Shown in pieces: positions 26,020 to 33,959 of a stretch of DNA of 64,000 bases (position 1 is its first letter; each line of letters opens with the position of its first letter). The stretch lies in NCBI RefSeq assembly GCF_017939745.1, contig NZ_JAGKQQ010000001.1, forward strand, positions 1,178,001-1,242,000, written 5' to 3'. The DNA is from Gemmata palustris. Lineage in GTDB: Bacteria; Planctomycetota; Planctomycetia; Gemmatales; Gemmataceae. Position numbers and translations under genes: made by a program. The notes beneath the pieces are model-generated. The model searched no databases. It was not told the origin of the DNA and saw only the letters and a list, made by a program, of their open reading frames with translations.

Positions 26020-27131
26020 TGTCAGCCTCTCCCGTTGTGGAACTGAACTACAAGCCGACACTCCCCCGCCGCCTGGATTGGCGGATCGGCTGCGTGGGGT
26101 CCGGGTTCATCATGAGGGACTGTCACCTCGTCGCGTACCGGAACGCCGGGTTCAATCCCTTCGCCATTGCTTCGCGGAACGAGACGACAGCACGGGAAGT
26201 CGCAACACAGCACAACATTTCGACCGTTCAGAGCATCGACGCGCTGCTCGCAAATCCCGAGGTCGAAATCCTTGATGTGGCCGTACCACCAGATGCACAA
26301 GCAGACTTGATTCGCCGGGCGGTGGAACTCGGGAAGGGCCGACTTCGAGGGATTCTCGCACAGAAGCCACTCGCGCTATCGATCACGGTCGCGAAGGAAC
26401 TCGTGAAGGCGTGTGCGGACGCGGGAATCGTGCTCGCGGTGAACCAGAACATGCGGTTCGACCAGTCGGTGCGCGCCGCCAAAGATGTGCTCAATCGCGG
26501 GTGGCTCGGTGAGATCGTGTTGGCCACGATCGACATGCGAGCGATTCCGCACTGGATGCCGTGGGCCGAAGGGTTGCCGTCGCTCTCCACGTTCGTGATG
26601 AGCATTCACCACCTGGATACTTTCCGCTACTGGCTCGGCACGCCGGAGCGAGTGCTCGCATCCACGCGGCCCGATCCGCGAACCAAATTCCCGCACCGGG
26701 ACGGCATTAATCTTTACATTCTGGAGTACGAGTCGGGCGCGCGGGCTTCGTCGTGGGACGACGTGTGGACCGGGCCGAGCAAGGAAGGCGCGGCCGGAGA
26801 CATCGGGATCAAGTGGCGCATTGAAGGCACAGAGGGTTTGATGCAAGGCACAATTGGTTGGCCCAAGTACCCGGCCCGCACACCGAGTACGCTGGAATAC
26901 AGCACGCGACAGCAGCCCGACACCTGGGTGCGCCCGAAGTGGGACGACGTGTGGTTCCCGGATGCGTTCGTGGGCACGATGGCGCAGCTCCTCGTTGCCG
27001 TGGAGAACGGCACCGAGGCGGAAATCAGTGGGCGCGATAACGTGGAAACGGTCGCACTCTGCGAGGCCGTTTTCGCCGCCGCGACCGAGCACCGCGTGGT
27101 CCGCATGGCCGATGTTTTGGGGTCCGCATGA
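26019..27131 (+). CDS. Gfo/Idh/MocA family oxidoreductase
   Basis: A 370-residue NAD(P)-dependent dehydrogenase-like protein. The Rossmann start is RIGCVGSGFIMRDCHLVAY near residue 21, then FAIASRN, ILDVAVPP, the family's lysine-proline motif as AQKPLA, and NQNMRFDQSV. The C-terminal alpha/beta domain holds the expected SIHHLDTFRYWLG. Members oxidise or epimerise sugars or cyclitols using bound NAD(P). There is no Tat leader, so this one is cytoplasmic, unlike many planctomycete homologues. It starts at ATG 26019 inside the previous stop and overlaps the next gene by ATGA. Substrate unknown. Confidence 0.92.
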   Translation: MSASPVVELNYKPTLPRRLDWRIGCVGSGFIMRDCHLVAYRNAGFNPFAIASRNETTAREVATQHNISTVQSIDALLANPEVEILDVAVPPDAQADLIRRAVELGKGRLRGILAQKPLALSITVAKELVKACADAGIVLAVNQNMRFDQSVRAAKDVLNRGWLGEIVLATIDMRAIPHWMPWAEGLPSLSTFVMSIHHLDTFRYWLGTPERVLASTRPDPRTKFPHRDGINLYILEYESGARASSWDDVWTGPSKEGAAGDIGIKWRIEGTEGLMQGTIGWPKYPARTPSTLEYSTRQQPDTWVRPKWDDVWFPDAFVGTMAQLLVAVENGTEAEISGRDNVETVALCEAVFAAATEHRVVRMADVLGSA

Positions 27132-27949
27132 CCCCCGACCTTCGTATTCAGCAGGCACTCGTTTTGGGCACGCGCGGCGTTCGGGTTGTTGCACAAACCG
27201 ATGAGTTCGACACCGCGGAAGCCGAGCGGATCGCGGTGCTGTTCGGCGCGCGCCCGAATGGGGTCGCGTGTCCGCGTGCGGACTTCGCCAGTCCCTTCGG
27301 GAAGAAGCACGTTGCAGTGGTGCGCGTCGAGGACCGGCCCGACGGCGCACTCGGGTTCCGTTTCCTGGTGCTGTCACGCGATCTCTACAAGCACCTGGGC
27401 GACCCCTTTGCGATCGCGGACCGTTACCCACCCGACTGGACCGCGACGGGCAAACTTGCCGACCTCGCGTGGCCGCTGGAAGTGCTTCCGGAACGCACAC
27501 TCGAAAACCTCGACGCGATCCTGAAGGCCGGCGACACGGCGCTTTTGCTAGGAAGCGTGCAGGCGCTTGTGGATGGAAATCGCGTGCTGCTGAAACGCGA
27601 CGAGCCGGCGCCGTTCATTCGCGACTTATGGCAGTTGCTCCCGGACCGCACGCGGTGCGACCTGTGGCCAGCGACCTTCGCGTTCTCGGACGAACTCGGA
27701 TTCCACGCCGCAGTGGGTCCGACGCTGCCGACGCCGCGTCACGGCGTGCAGGTTCTGGTAGAAGACGCGATCCGGGATTATCCGCAGAGCAGTTACGAAT
27801 TGGGCCTGCAGATCGCGATCGAATCCCGCGACCGGGTCGCGCTGCGAAAACTCCTCGCACGGCGCACGGCGGACGACACGATTCGGCTGGGGCTGTACAT
27901 TCTCGCCTTTGCGCTCATCGCTGCGGCGGTGCTGAAGTTCGTGTTCTGA
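27128..27949 (+). CDS. Protein of unknown function with C-terminal membrane anchor
   Basis: A 273-residue protein with no recognised family. It is mostly soluble alpha/beta (LVLGTRGVRVVAQTDEF, VAVVRVEDRPDGALGFRFLVL, LLGSVQALVDGNRVLL) and ends with a single hydrophobic helix (LGLYILAFALIAAAVLKFVF, about residues 253-272), so it is probably tail-anchored with its bulk in the cytoplasm. It starts at ATG 27128 within the stop of the oxidoreductase gene. The first third loosely recalls N-terminal domains of GTPase-associated proteins; I would not assign it. Confidence 0.75.
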   Translation: MTPDLRIQQALVLGTRGVRVVAQTDEFDTAEAERIAVLFGARPNGVACPRADFASPFGKKHVAVVRVEDRPDGALGFRFLVLSRDLYKHLGDPFAIADRYPPDWTATGKLADLAWPLEVLPERTLENLDAILKAGDTALLLGSVQALVDGNRVLLKRDEPAPFIRDLWQLLPDRTRCDLWPATFAFSDELGFHAAVGPTLPTPRHGVQVLVEDAIRDYPQSSYELGLQIAIESRDRVALRKLLARRTADDTIRLGLYILAFALIAAAVLKFVF

Positions 27950-27998
27950 GCAGCGATAGCACGTGCGTGTTGACCGCACTCAATGGATGGAGGCGCTC

Positions 27999-28607
27999 AT
28001 GCCGCTCGACGAGAAGGTGCTCGTGATCCCAACGGAGCAGTTCCGTGCTGCGGGTTATTTTCACGGGCTGCGCGCGGCAGACGATGCGTTTCGCGCGACC
28101 ATTCTCGATGCGACCGCGTTCCAGTTCCGTCCGCGTTATGAAGTCGAAACCGATCCGTCGTTCAAGCAACTCATCCCGTACATCGTGCTGAAGTGCGGCG
28201 ACCAACTGTTCCACTACCGACGCGGCGCTGCGGGTACTGAAAAGCGTCTGGAAGCACTGCGATCGATCGGCATCGGCGGCCACATCAGTGAAGCGGACGC
28301 CGTGGGTGGAGACGATCCTTACCAAACCGGCATGTTGCGCGAGTTGACGGAAGAGGTGGAACTCGGCTGCGGTTTTCGCGAGCGGTGCGTCGGGTTCATT
28401 AACGACGACCGTACCCCGGTGGGCAGCGTTCACCTCGGCGTGGTTCACGTCTTCGAGTTGGAATCGCCCGCAGCGCGCTCGCGCGAAGACGCGCTGGTGG
28501 ATTCAGGGTTCGCGCCGCTCGCGGAACTGCTCCGCGATGCGGAACATTTCGAGACATGGTCACAGTTCGCGCTAGAAGAACTGCGGAGCGATACGCAGAA
28601 ACTGTGA
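27999..28607 (+). CDS. Nudix-type phosphohydrolase-like protein
   Basis: A 202-residue protein with a Nudix-like core. GIGGHISEAD (91-100) and MLRELTEEVELG (112-123) are the two ends of the Nudix box, GGH...E...RELxEEV, which binds metal and hydrolyses nucleoside-diphosphate-linked substrates. The stretch between Glu98 and Arg114 is about eight residues longer than canonical, so the box is stretched. VGFINDDRTPVGSVHLGVVHVFE gives the usual later strand. ATG 27999 has GGAGG just upstream, which decides it over ATG 27987. It is the last gene of the coupled operon and ends 2 bp from the convergent ftsQ-like gene. Confidence 0.8.
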   Translation: MPLDEKVLVIPTEQFRAAGYFHGLRAADDAFRATILDATAFQFRPRYEVETDPSFKQLIPYIVLKCGDQLFHYRRGAAGTEKRLEALRSIGIGGHISEADAVGGDDPYQTGMLRELTEEVELGCGFRERCVGFINDDRTPVGSVHLGVVHVFELESPAARSREDALVDSGFAPLAELLRDAEHFETWSQFALEELRSDTQKL

Positions 28608-28609
28608 CT

Positions 28610-29278
28610 CTACTTCGCCACCATCAGTTTTTGGCCGCTGCGTTGGACGAGCTGCCAGCCCTGTGGGGTACTCTCGATCGTCTGCGGTTTGTACTCGGCC
28701 GCGACCGATGCCGCACGCACGACCAGATCACCAGGCCAAAACTGCCCGGCAACCGCGTCGGTGGGCAGTGCAGGGGCGTTGAGCAGTTCGGGTAAGCCGT
28801 CAGTTGGCGCGGAGGTCGGGAGCAGCACGCCTTTGGCGTCCACCGCGCGCTTGCCGGTGGGTTGCAGGACCGCCAACATCGGCTTGCGAAACGTCAGCAC
28901 CACCGTCACAACGTCGGGCGGTTCGACCGTTACTGCGTCGACACTCGCGACCCACGGGTGCGCGGTGAACGCCGTTGCCAACTTCTTCTTCAAATCGGGG
29001 TCGAGAACCTGGAACGTCGGTTCAACTTGTGCGCTGTATCGCACTTCCGTCAGGAACGTTTCGCGTGACGTGTTCGGCGGTGGTTCGCATCGGATGTCTG
29101 CGAACCGCGCTGCGTAGCGGTCGCGCGCGCCGATGTTCCGGCGCGCCTCGTCGCCCAGGCGCGACAGACCGAATAACAGTGCGCCCGCGGCGCCGAGCGT
29201 GAGCACGACCGCGACGATGGGCCGCGCGGTTCGTGGAGCTTTGGGGGGCGGGGCGGGCGCTTTCTTGGCTCGCTTCAC
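28610..29278 (-). CDS. FtsQ-like single-pass membrane protein
   Basis: A 222-residue protein with a basic, proline-rich cytoplasmic tail (KRAKKAPAPPPKAPR), one membrane helix (about 20-42) and a periplasmic domain. The segment HPWVASVDAVTVEPPDVVTVVLTFRKPMLAVLQPTG followed by DAKGVLLPTSA, cited here in pieces, resembles the POTRA/beta junction of FtsQ/DivIB: a Trp-Val strand, a Pro-rich turn, then 'D.kG.vlp'. Location supports this: it starts at GTG 29278 inside the murB stop (GTGA), and murB-ftsQ neighbours are typical of dcw clusters. Planctomycetes are reported to lack FtsZ, so a divisome-like role would be unusual. The call rests on partial motif and context. Confidence 0.68.
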   Translation of the reverse strand: MKRAKKAPAPPPKAPRTARPIVAVVLTLGAAGALLFGLSRLGDEARRNIGARDRYAARFADIRCEPPPNTSRETFLTEVRYSAQVEPTFQVLDPDLKKKLATAFTAHPWVASVDAVTVEPPDVVTVVLTFRKPMLAVLQPTGKRAVDAKGVLLPTSAPTDGLPELLNAPALPTDAVAGQFWPGDLVVRAASVAAEYKPQTIESTPQGWQLVQRSGQKLMVAK

Positions 29279-30153
29279 CAGACGTGTAACTCCCGTTCGA
29301 GCGCGACGCCGGTGCGCTCTTTCACCTTAACGCGGACGTGTTCCGTGAGCTGCAGAATGTCGCGCGCGGTTGTGCCGGGGTGCGCGACCGCGTAGTTCGA
29401 GTTCCGCTCGCTCAGTTCCGCGCCGCCGGCCCGGGCCTTTGTCATTTGCGCGCGGTCGATGAGGGTCGCGGCGGTGTGGCCCGGCGGGTTGCGGAACAAC
29501 CGGACGGACGCCTGGAAACTCAGCGGTTCGGCGGCTTTTCGTTGTATCCAGGCTTTCAGCATTCGCTTCATAACCGGGGCCGGGGCCTCGGGTTCGAGCT
29601 CGAACTCGACCGACAGAATCACCGGCTCGTCGAGGTCGCTGTGGTGCTCGCTGAACGTGAGCTCGTCGCGCCCGCGGACCTGCACTTTCCCGGCTTCCGT
29701 CAGCACAGTCACGTTGCGCACCGTTTGGCTGATTTCGCCGCTACGGTCGCCGACGTTGCACCGCACACTACCGCCGACCGTACCGCGAATGCCGACGAGC
29801 GTTTCCAACCCGCCGAGCCCGTGCTTCACGGTGAACGCGATGAGGTCGAACAGTTGACCGCCGCCCCCCGCGGTGACGCGCTTCCCGTCGCGCTGGAGGA
29901 ACGTGAACGCCTCCGCGGTGAGCCGGATCACCGCGCCCGGAACGGGGTCGTCCTGGATGAGCAGGTTGAACCCGCCCCCGAGCATCCGCACCGGGACGCG
30001 GTCGCGCTGGCACGCGGACAGGACGGCGTTGAGTTCGTCCAGTGAGCGCGGTTGGATGAGGAATTCGGCCGGGCCGCCGATCTTCAGGTGCGTGAACGGG
30101 GCGAGCGGCTGGTTCCGCTGAGTAATTTCTGGGAACTGGTCGGCAAGGGACAT
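29275..30153 (-). CDS. murB: UDP-N-acetylmuramate dehydrogenase
   Basis: A 292-residue flavoprotein reducing UDP-GlcNAc-enolpyruvate to UDP-MurNAc in the cytoplasm, the second committed step of peptidoglycan synthesis. FAD-binding features of MurB are visible: FTHLKIGGPAEFLI, VRMLGGGFNLLIQD and GLETLVGIRGTVGGSVRCNVG (in pieces). The C-terminal domain carries SFQASVRLFRNPPGHTAATLID and ends with a HVRVKVKERTG block. ATG 30153 has AAGGAGG at ideal spacing. It lies 73 bp after the lipoprotein gene and overlaps the ftsQ-like gene. Its presence agrees with the finding that planctomycetes make peptidoglycan. Confidence 0.95.
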   Translation of the reverse strand: MSLADQFPEITQRNQPLAPFTHLKIGGPAEFLIQPRSLDELNAVLSACQRDRVPVRMLGGGFNLLIQDDPVPGAVIRLTAEAFTFLQRDGKRVTAGGGGQLFDLIAFTVKHGLGGLETLVGIRGTVGGSVRCNVGDRSGEISQTVRNVTVLTEAGKVQVRGRDELTFSEHHSDLDEPVILSVEFELEPEAPAPVMKRMLKAWIQRKAAEPLSFQASVRLFRNPPGHTAATLIDRAQMTKARAGGAELSERNSNYAVAHPGTTARDILQLTEHVRVKVKERTGVALERELHVW

Positions 30154-30226
30154 TTCGCGGCCTCCTTACCGTTACTCTATCGCAACTTCCATTCCCCGCG
30201 TAGCCGCACCGCACAACGTGGGCCTT

Positions 30227-31852
30227 TCACGGCTTCGGCAGGTGCGGGATGCGCACGATAATGTCGTCGCCGGGCGGCTTGCTGTCTTTCCCGTGAGTAC
30301 CATCGTCCACGCCGTTGACTCCGACGCTATAAAGCAGGAAACCGTGCGCGTTGGGCCTGTAGATCAGCTCTTTACCGCTGAAGAGGTCGCCCGGAACCGC
30401 ACTCAGGTAAGTCGGTGCGAGTTTGGCGAGAGAATCGGGGTACCGGCCGTTGACCCGCTGGTACCACGCGAGTGCGTAGGCGACCATTGTTGTGTCGAAG
30501 CCTTGTTGGGCACGGTCTGCGGCGTCCGTGACTTTGTACGCTGCGGGTAGAAGTAAGCCGGCCAACACATCGCCGATTATTTGTCCCCTTGCTTGCGCAG
30601 CCTCCTTTCCGCCGAGGAGCAACTGGTTTAACCGATCCGGCTTCATTGTTTCGGCTTTCATGGCCTTGATGTCGGTTATGAACACGTCGAATTCTCTGAC
30701 GCGCGTGGCACGGCCCTTCGCGCGGGCCGCAGCGGACAGTTGATCGAACCACACGTTGCCGGCTTCCAGAGCCAAATCCCAATCGATCGTCTCGCGCATG
30801 AAATTCGCGAGCCGGTCTTGAACTTGCGTGTTGCCACCGATCGTTTGAAGGTATTCGAGCCCCCTGTGATTGATTTGCATGACGGTATCGAGGTACGCGA
30901 ATCGATCGTAGTCCAAATGCTCCGCGACCTCAGTCCGTGGGGGGAGCGCGCGGAGGTCTTCGAGACAGCGCTCCAACGATTTCGCGTCGGGCTTTGCGTG
31001 ATCCAGAAAGGCGACCTCCGCGCGGCACGCAATTTGTTCGATTGATGCACTAGCTAGATATTCAAACAGTGTTCCGCCATGACCCACGAGCCGGCCGAGG
31101 CGGTGGCACGCGAGTACGTCTTGCCACGCTTCGTTAACGTTTCCGTGACCCAAAAAGAGCATGGCACGCGCGGCGAAAGCCGCGGCCAGTTCACGACACA
31201 CCTGCACGGTTGGCAGGAGCGCGCTGTGCATTCCGTTCGAGCCTTTCTCGGTGCGTTCCGGGATGATCGGGTTGTAAAAATGAGTCCTTTTCACGGCTTC
31301 CCGGAGCGCGGTCAGCGGTTTCGCGTTCGCTTGGAGCCAGCCACTGCTAGTTGTGTTCTCGTCGGCGGTCCACGGCCGCGCGGAAAATTCCCTCACTGCG
31401 TCGAGCGCCGCGGGGCTCGTTCCCGCCCCAATCGTTTTCTCGGCATACTGTTTCACATCGATGAAGTAATCGCCGGTCTCGGGCGGTGGCGTCACCCCCA
31501 TCTTCTCGAAGAAGCCATTTGGAACCTTCCCGCTGCCGGGCGCGTTGGGGCCGATCACGTTCCAAATGGCGACGTTCGCGTTGTTCTCGGTGGTCACCCC
31601 TTTGCTCAGTCGGTCGTTGATGGCGGTGACGTAGTCGATGTGACCGGTGGAATCGATCGGCCCGAGCACGAACGTTGTGTTTTTACCGACGGTGAACGTG
31701 CCGCGCTTGCCCAACGCGAGAGGGGCTGGTTCGGGCACATTTGTCGGCGCGGTGCTCGCCTCCGACGGATCGGCTGGGGGCTCCGGGCGCTTCTTGCAGC
31801 CCGTGGCAATGCCAACCCCCAGCACGAGCAACACAGTGCAGGCCGTTTTCAT
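30227..31852 (-). CDS. Large lipoprotein of unknown function
   Basis: A 541-residue protein. The leader MKTACTVLLVLGVGIATGC ends in a lipobox (ATGC), so it should be a lipoprotein. A Pro/Ala/Ser-rich linker follows, then a mostly helical body (ALLPTVQVCRELAAAFAARAMLFLG, EAWQDVLACHRLGRLVG). Near the C-terminus is YALAWYQRVNGRYPDSLAKLAP...DLFSGKELIYR, a pattern frequent in planctomycete proteins annotated only as hypothetical, which recalls the C-terminal part of pseudopilin-like proteins. It ends GKDSKPPGDDIIVRIP. It begins 32 bp after the PQQ-like gene and probably shares its transcript. Confidence 0.8.
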   Translation of the reverse strand: MKTACTVLLVLGVGIATGCKKRPEPPADPSEASTAPTNVPEPAPLALGKRGTFTVGKNTTFVLGPIDSTGHIDYVTAINDRLSKGVTTENNANVAIWNVIGPNAPGSGKVPNGFFEKMGVTPPPETGDYFIDVKQYAEKTIGAGTSPAALDAVREFSARPWTADENTTSSGWLQANAKPLTALREAVKRTHFYNPIIPERTEKGSNGMHSALLPTVQVCRELAAAFAARAMLFLGHGNVNEAWQDVLACHRLGRLVGHGGTLFEYLASASIEQIACRAEVAFLDHAKPDAKSLERCLEDLRALPPRTEVAEHLDYDRFAYLDTVMQINHRGLEYLQTIGGNTQVQDRLANFMRETIDWDLALEAGNVWFDQLSAAARAKGRATRVREFDVFITDIKAMKAETMKPDRLNQLLLGGKEAAQARGQIIGDVLAGLLLPAAYKVTDAADRAQQGFDTTMVAYALAWYQRVNGRYPDSLAKLAPTYLSAVPGDLFSGKELIYRPNAHGFLLYSVGVNGVDDGTHGKDSKPPGDDIIVRIPHLPKP

Positions 31853-31884
31853 GGCGAATCTCGGAGCGCGTGAATCGGGCACGG

Positions 31885-33123
31885 TCACTTCTTTCCGCCG
31901 ATGCACCAGAGGTGCTTCGTTCCGCGGATAAAGATATCGCCGTCCGAGAACGCGGGGGAAGCGAACACGGGTTCGCCGAGCGGGTTTTTCGCCAACAGCT
32001 CGAACTCTTCGCCCGCTTTCAGAACGAATGTGATGCCTTCGCTGGACGTGAGGTAGATGCGCCCGTCGGCTGCGATTGCGGAAGCGTGGTGCTTCTTTCC
32101 GCTCAATCGCTCTTTCCAGAAAGGCTTTCCGGTCTTCACATCCCAACAACTCGCGACCCCCGAATCGTCCACGAGGAACAACTTCCCGTCGTGAGCGACG
32201 GGGGAGGGGACGTAGCCGCCCTCGCCTTTTTTCGACCACAGGACGTGCGTTTTCGTGACGTTGCCGGTGCCGTCTGGCTTGATTGCCATGATCCAGTGTT
32301 GCGGGAACCCCGCGGTGAGGAGCAGCACGCCATCGTGCATGACCATGCTCGAAACGAACTGCTCCGTCGGGCCGTCGATGATCCAGTTCTGCTTTCCGGT
32401 ATCCGGGGAGTAACTCGCGACGCACTTGCTCCCGGTCAACACGAGTTGCTTCTTGCCATCGGCTTCCACCACGACGGGCGGGCAGTACGACCGCAGTTTG
32501 TTCAGGCGGTCCGCGCGCCACTTCTCCTCACCCGTCTTCTTGTCGAGCGCGACGATGTACGCGCCTTTGTCCTTCGGCGCGTCCTGATCGCCGTTCACGA
32601 TCACCAGGTCGTTGTGAAGCACGGGCGGGCTACAGAAGCCGTGAACGGAATGGAACTCGCCCGGGATCTTTTCCCACAGCAGTTTGCCATCGAAATCGAA
32701 GCAAAAGACCCGCATTTGCGGCTTGTCGAAGAACGTGATGTAGACGCGCTCGCCGTCGGTCGCGGGGGTGGAACTGGCCCAACTGTTCTCACTGTGTTTG
32801 AACTCCAGACCGGAAACCACAGCGGACTTCGTCCACAACAGTTTGCCCGTAGCGCGGTCCGCGCAGTACAGCACGCGCGTTTTGTCGGCTTCCACGCACC
32901 CGGCGACGAACACCTTTCCTCGACTCACGACCGGCGACGAGTGCCCGGTTCCGGGGAGTTCGAGTTTCCACTTCACGTTCTCTTTCGAGTTCCAGGTGAG
33001 TGGAAACCCTTTATCCTTCACCGTCCCATCCGCACGCGGACCGCGCCACCCGGGCCAATCTTCGGCCGACGCCACACTCGTAACGAACAGCAAGCAGAGG
33101 GCAGCGCAGGCTCGCGGGGTCAT
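31885..33123 (-). CDS. Exported PQQ-like beta-propeller repeat protein
   Basis: A 412-residue exported protein (leader MTPRACAALCLLFVTSVASA, cut before EDWPGWRGP). DWPGWRGP is the hallmark start of the planctomycete 'PQQ-binding-like beta-propeller' family. Blades follow with ADRATGKLLWTKS, DFDGKLLWEKIPG, DKKTGEEKWRAD, SPDTGKQNWIIDG and DVKTGKPFWKERL, each carrying the tryptophan-docking-like TGxxxW pattern. These resemble outer-membrane BamB-like or quinoprotein propellers, but the calcium/PQQ ligands of true dehydrogenases are not evident, so it may be structural. ATG 33123 starts the leader; the frame continues to 33207 without features. Confidence 0.9.
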   Translation of the reverse strand: MTPRACAALCLLFVTSVASAEDWPGWRGPRADGTVKDKGFPLTWNSKENVKWKLELPGTGHSSPVVSRGKVFVAGCVEADKTRVLYCADRATGKLLWTKSAVVSGLEFKHSENSWASSTPATDGERVYITFFDKPQMRVFCFDFDGKLLWEKIPGEFHSVHGFCSPPVLHNDLVIVNGDQDAPKDKGAYIVALDKKTGEEKWRADRLNKLRSYCPPVVVEADGKKQLVLTGSKCVASYSPDTGKQNWIIDGPTEQFVSSMVMHDGVLLLTAGFPQHWIMAIKPDGTGNVTKTHVLWSKKGEGGYVPSPVAHDGKLFLVDDSGVASCWDVKTGKPFWKERLSGKKHHASAIAADGRIYLTSSEGITFVLKAGEEFELLAKNPLGEPVFASPAFSDGDIFIRGTKHLWCIGGKK

Positions 33124-33317
33124 CGGGGCGGTTCTCAGGGTGTGTTCGGATGTGGTAAGTAGGTGGGGCGGTGGGCGGCATTGGCGGGTTTGGAGAGATT
33201 TCACCATAAGAGGTGCGCCCGGGGAACGAAAATCCGCGTTCCCGCGTCGAACCGGTAGTTGAATCTCGTTGTAGTGTTGAACAGAGCCATGCGATCAAGT
33301 CCTTGCGGGAGATACTC

Positions 33318-33848
33318 ATGGGTTCCGCTCGGTTCGTGAAGGCCATGTGCGCCGTGGCGCTGTTCAACAGCGCGCTCTACCTGTGTGTCAGGGAAGAGGC
33401 GATTGCGGGCGAGAAGGACGACCTCGCGAAGAAGTACACGGATCAGCTCCGTAAGAGCAAGGACGTGAAGACGCGCGTCACCGCGCTCCAGGAACTCGGG
33501 ACGCTCGCGCAGATCAAGAAGTCGCTGGCAGCCGACGCGCTACCGGACATCTACAAGGCGACGGAAGACAAAGACGCGGGTGTCCGGGCCGCGGCCGCGG
33601 AAACACTCGGTAAGGCCGATGAGCCTTACGAAAAGGCGGGCGACATCCTTGTTAAGTTGCTGAAGAGCGACAAGGACGAGAGCGTGAAGATCGCGGCCGC
33701 AAAGGGGCTGTCCTCAATGGGCACCGCGGCGAAGGAAGCACTGCCCGCGGTCCGCGACGTCGTCAAAGCGAACGCGGGCGACAAGAAGAGTAAGCTCGGC
33801 CTCGCTGCAAAAGACGCCCTGAAATCGATCAGCGGTACGCGGAAGTAG
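33318..33848 (+). CDS. Exported HEAT-repeat protein
   Basis: A 176-residue protein. It has an N-terminal hydrophobic segment (FVKAMCAVALFNSALYLCV), then a Lys/Asp-rich all-helical domain with HEAT-type repeats: VKTRVTALQELGTLAQI, AGVRAAAAETLGKAD and ESVKIAAAKGLSSMGTAAKEALPAVRDVV. It probably works as a periplasmic or surface protein-binding solenoid; the partner is unknown. ATG 33318 is preceded by GGGAG. A canonical terminator follows, so the gene is probably monocistronic. Confidence 0.82.
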   Translation: MGSARFVKAMCAVALFNSALYLCVREEAIAGEKDDLAKKYTDQLRKSKDVKTRVTALQELGTLAQIKKSLAADALPDIYKATEDKDAGVRAAAAETLGKADEPYEKAGDILVKLLKSDKDESVKIAAAKGLSSMGTAAKEALPAVRDVVKANAGDKKSKLGLAAKDALKSISGTRK

Positions 33849-33872
33849 GTTCGGATTTGGCCGGTCGACGCG

Positions 33873-33906
33873 AACCCGGAGCCACTGCTCCGGGTTCTTT
33901 GTTTTT
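33873..33906 (+). terminator. Intrinsic terminator of the HEAT-repeat gene
   Basis: AACCCGGAGC (33873-33882) and its exact complement (33887-33896) enclose a 4-nt loop, followed by CTTTGTTTTT to 33906. Stem, loop and T-tract are all as expected for Rho-independent termination. Confidence 0.9.
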
Positions 33907-33959
33907 ACTATGCCGCGACCGGTGGGTACACTCGTGCGGTAACACCGCAGAGGACACTC

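Noticed and set aside
29338-30045. A plus-strand 235-codon frame opposite murB.
   Set aside because: murB is unmistakable on the other strand; this frame is an antisense shadow.
31853-32521. A long upstream extension of the lipoprotein gene ending at 30227.
   Set aside because: It runs antisense-shifted through the PQQ-like gene and lacks a plausible leader; ATG 31852 begins a clear lipoprotein signal.
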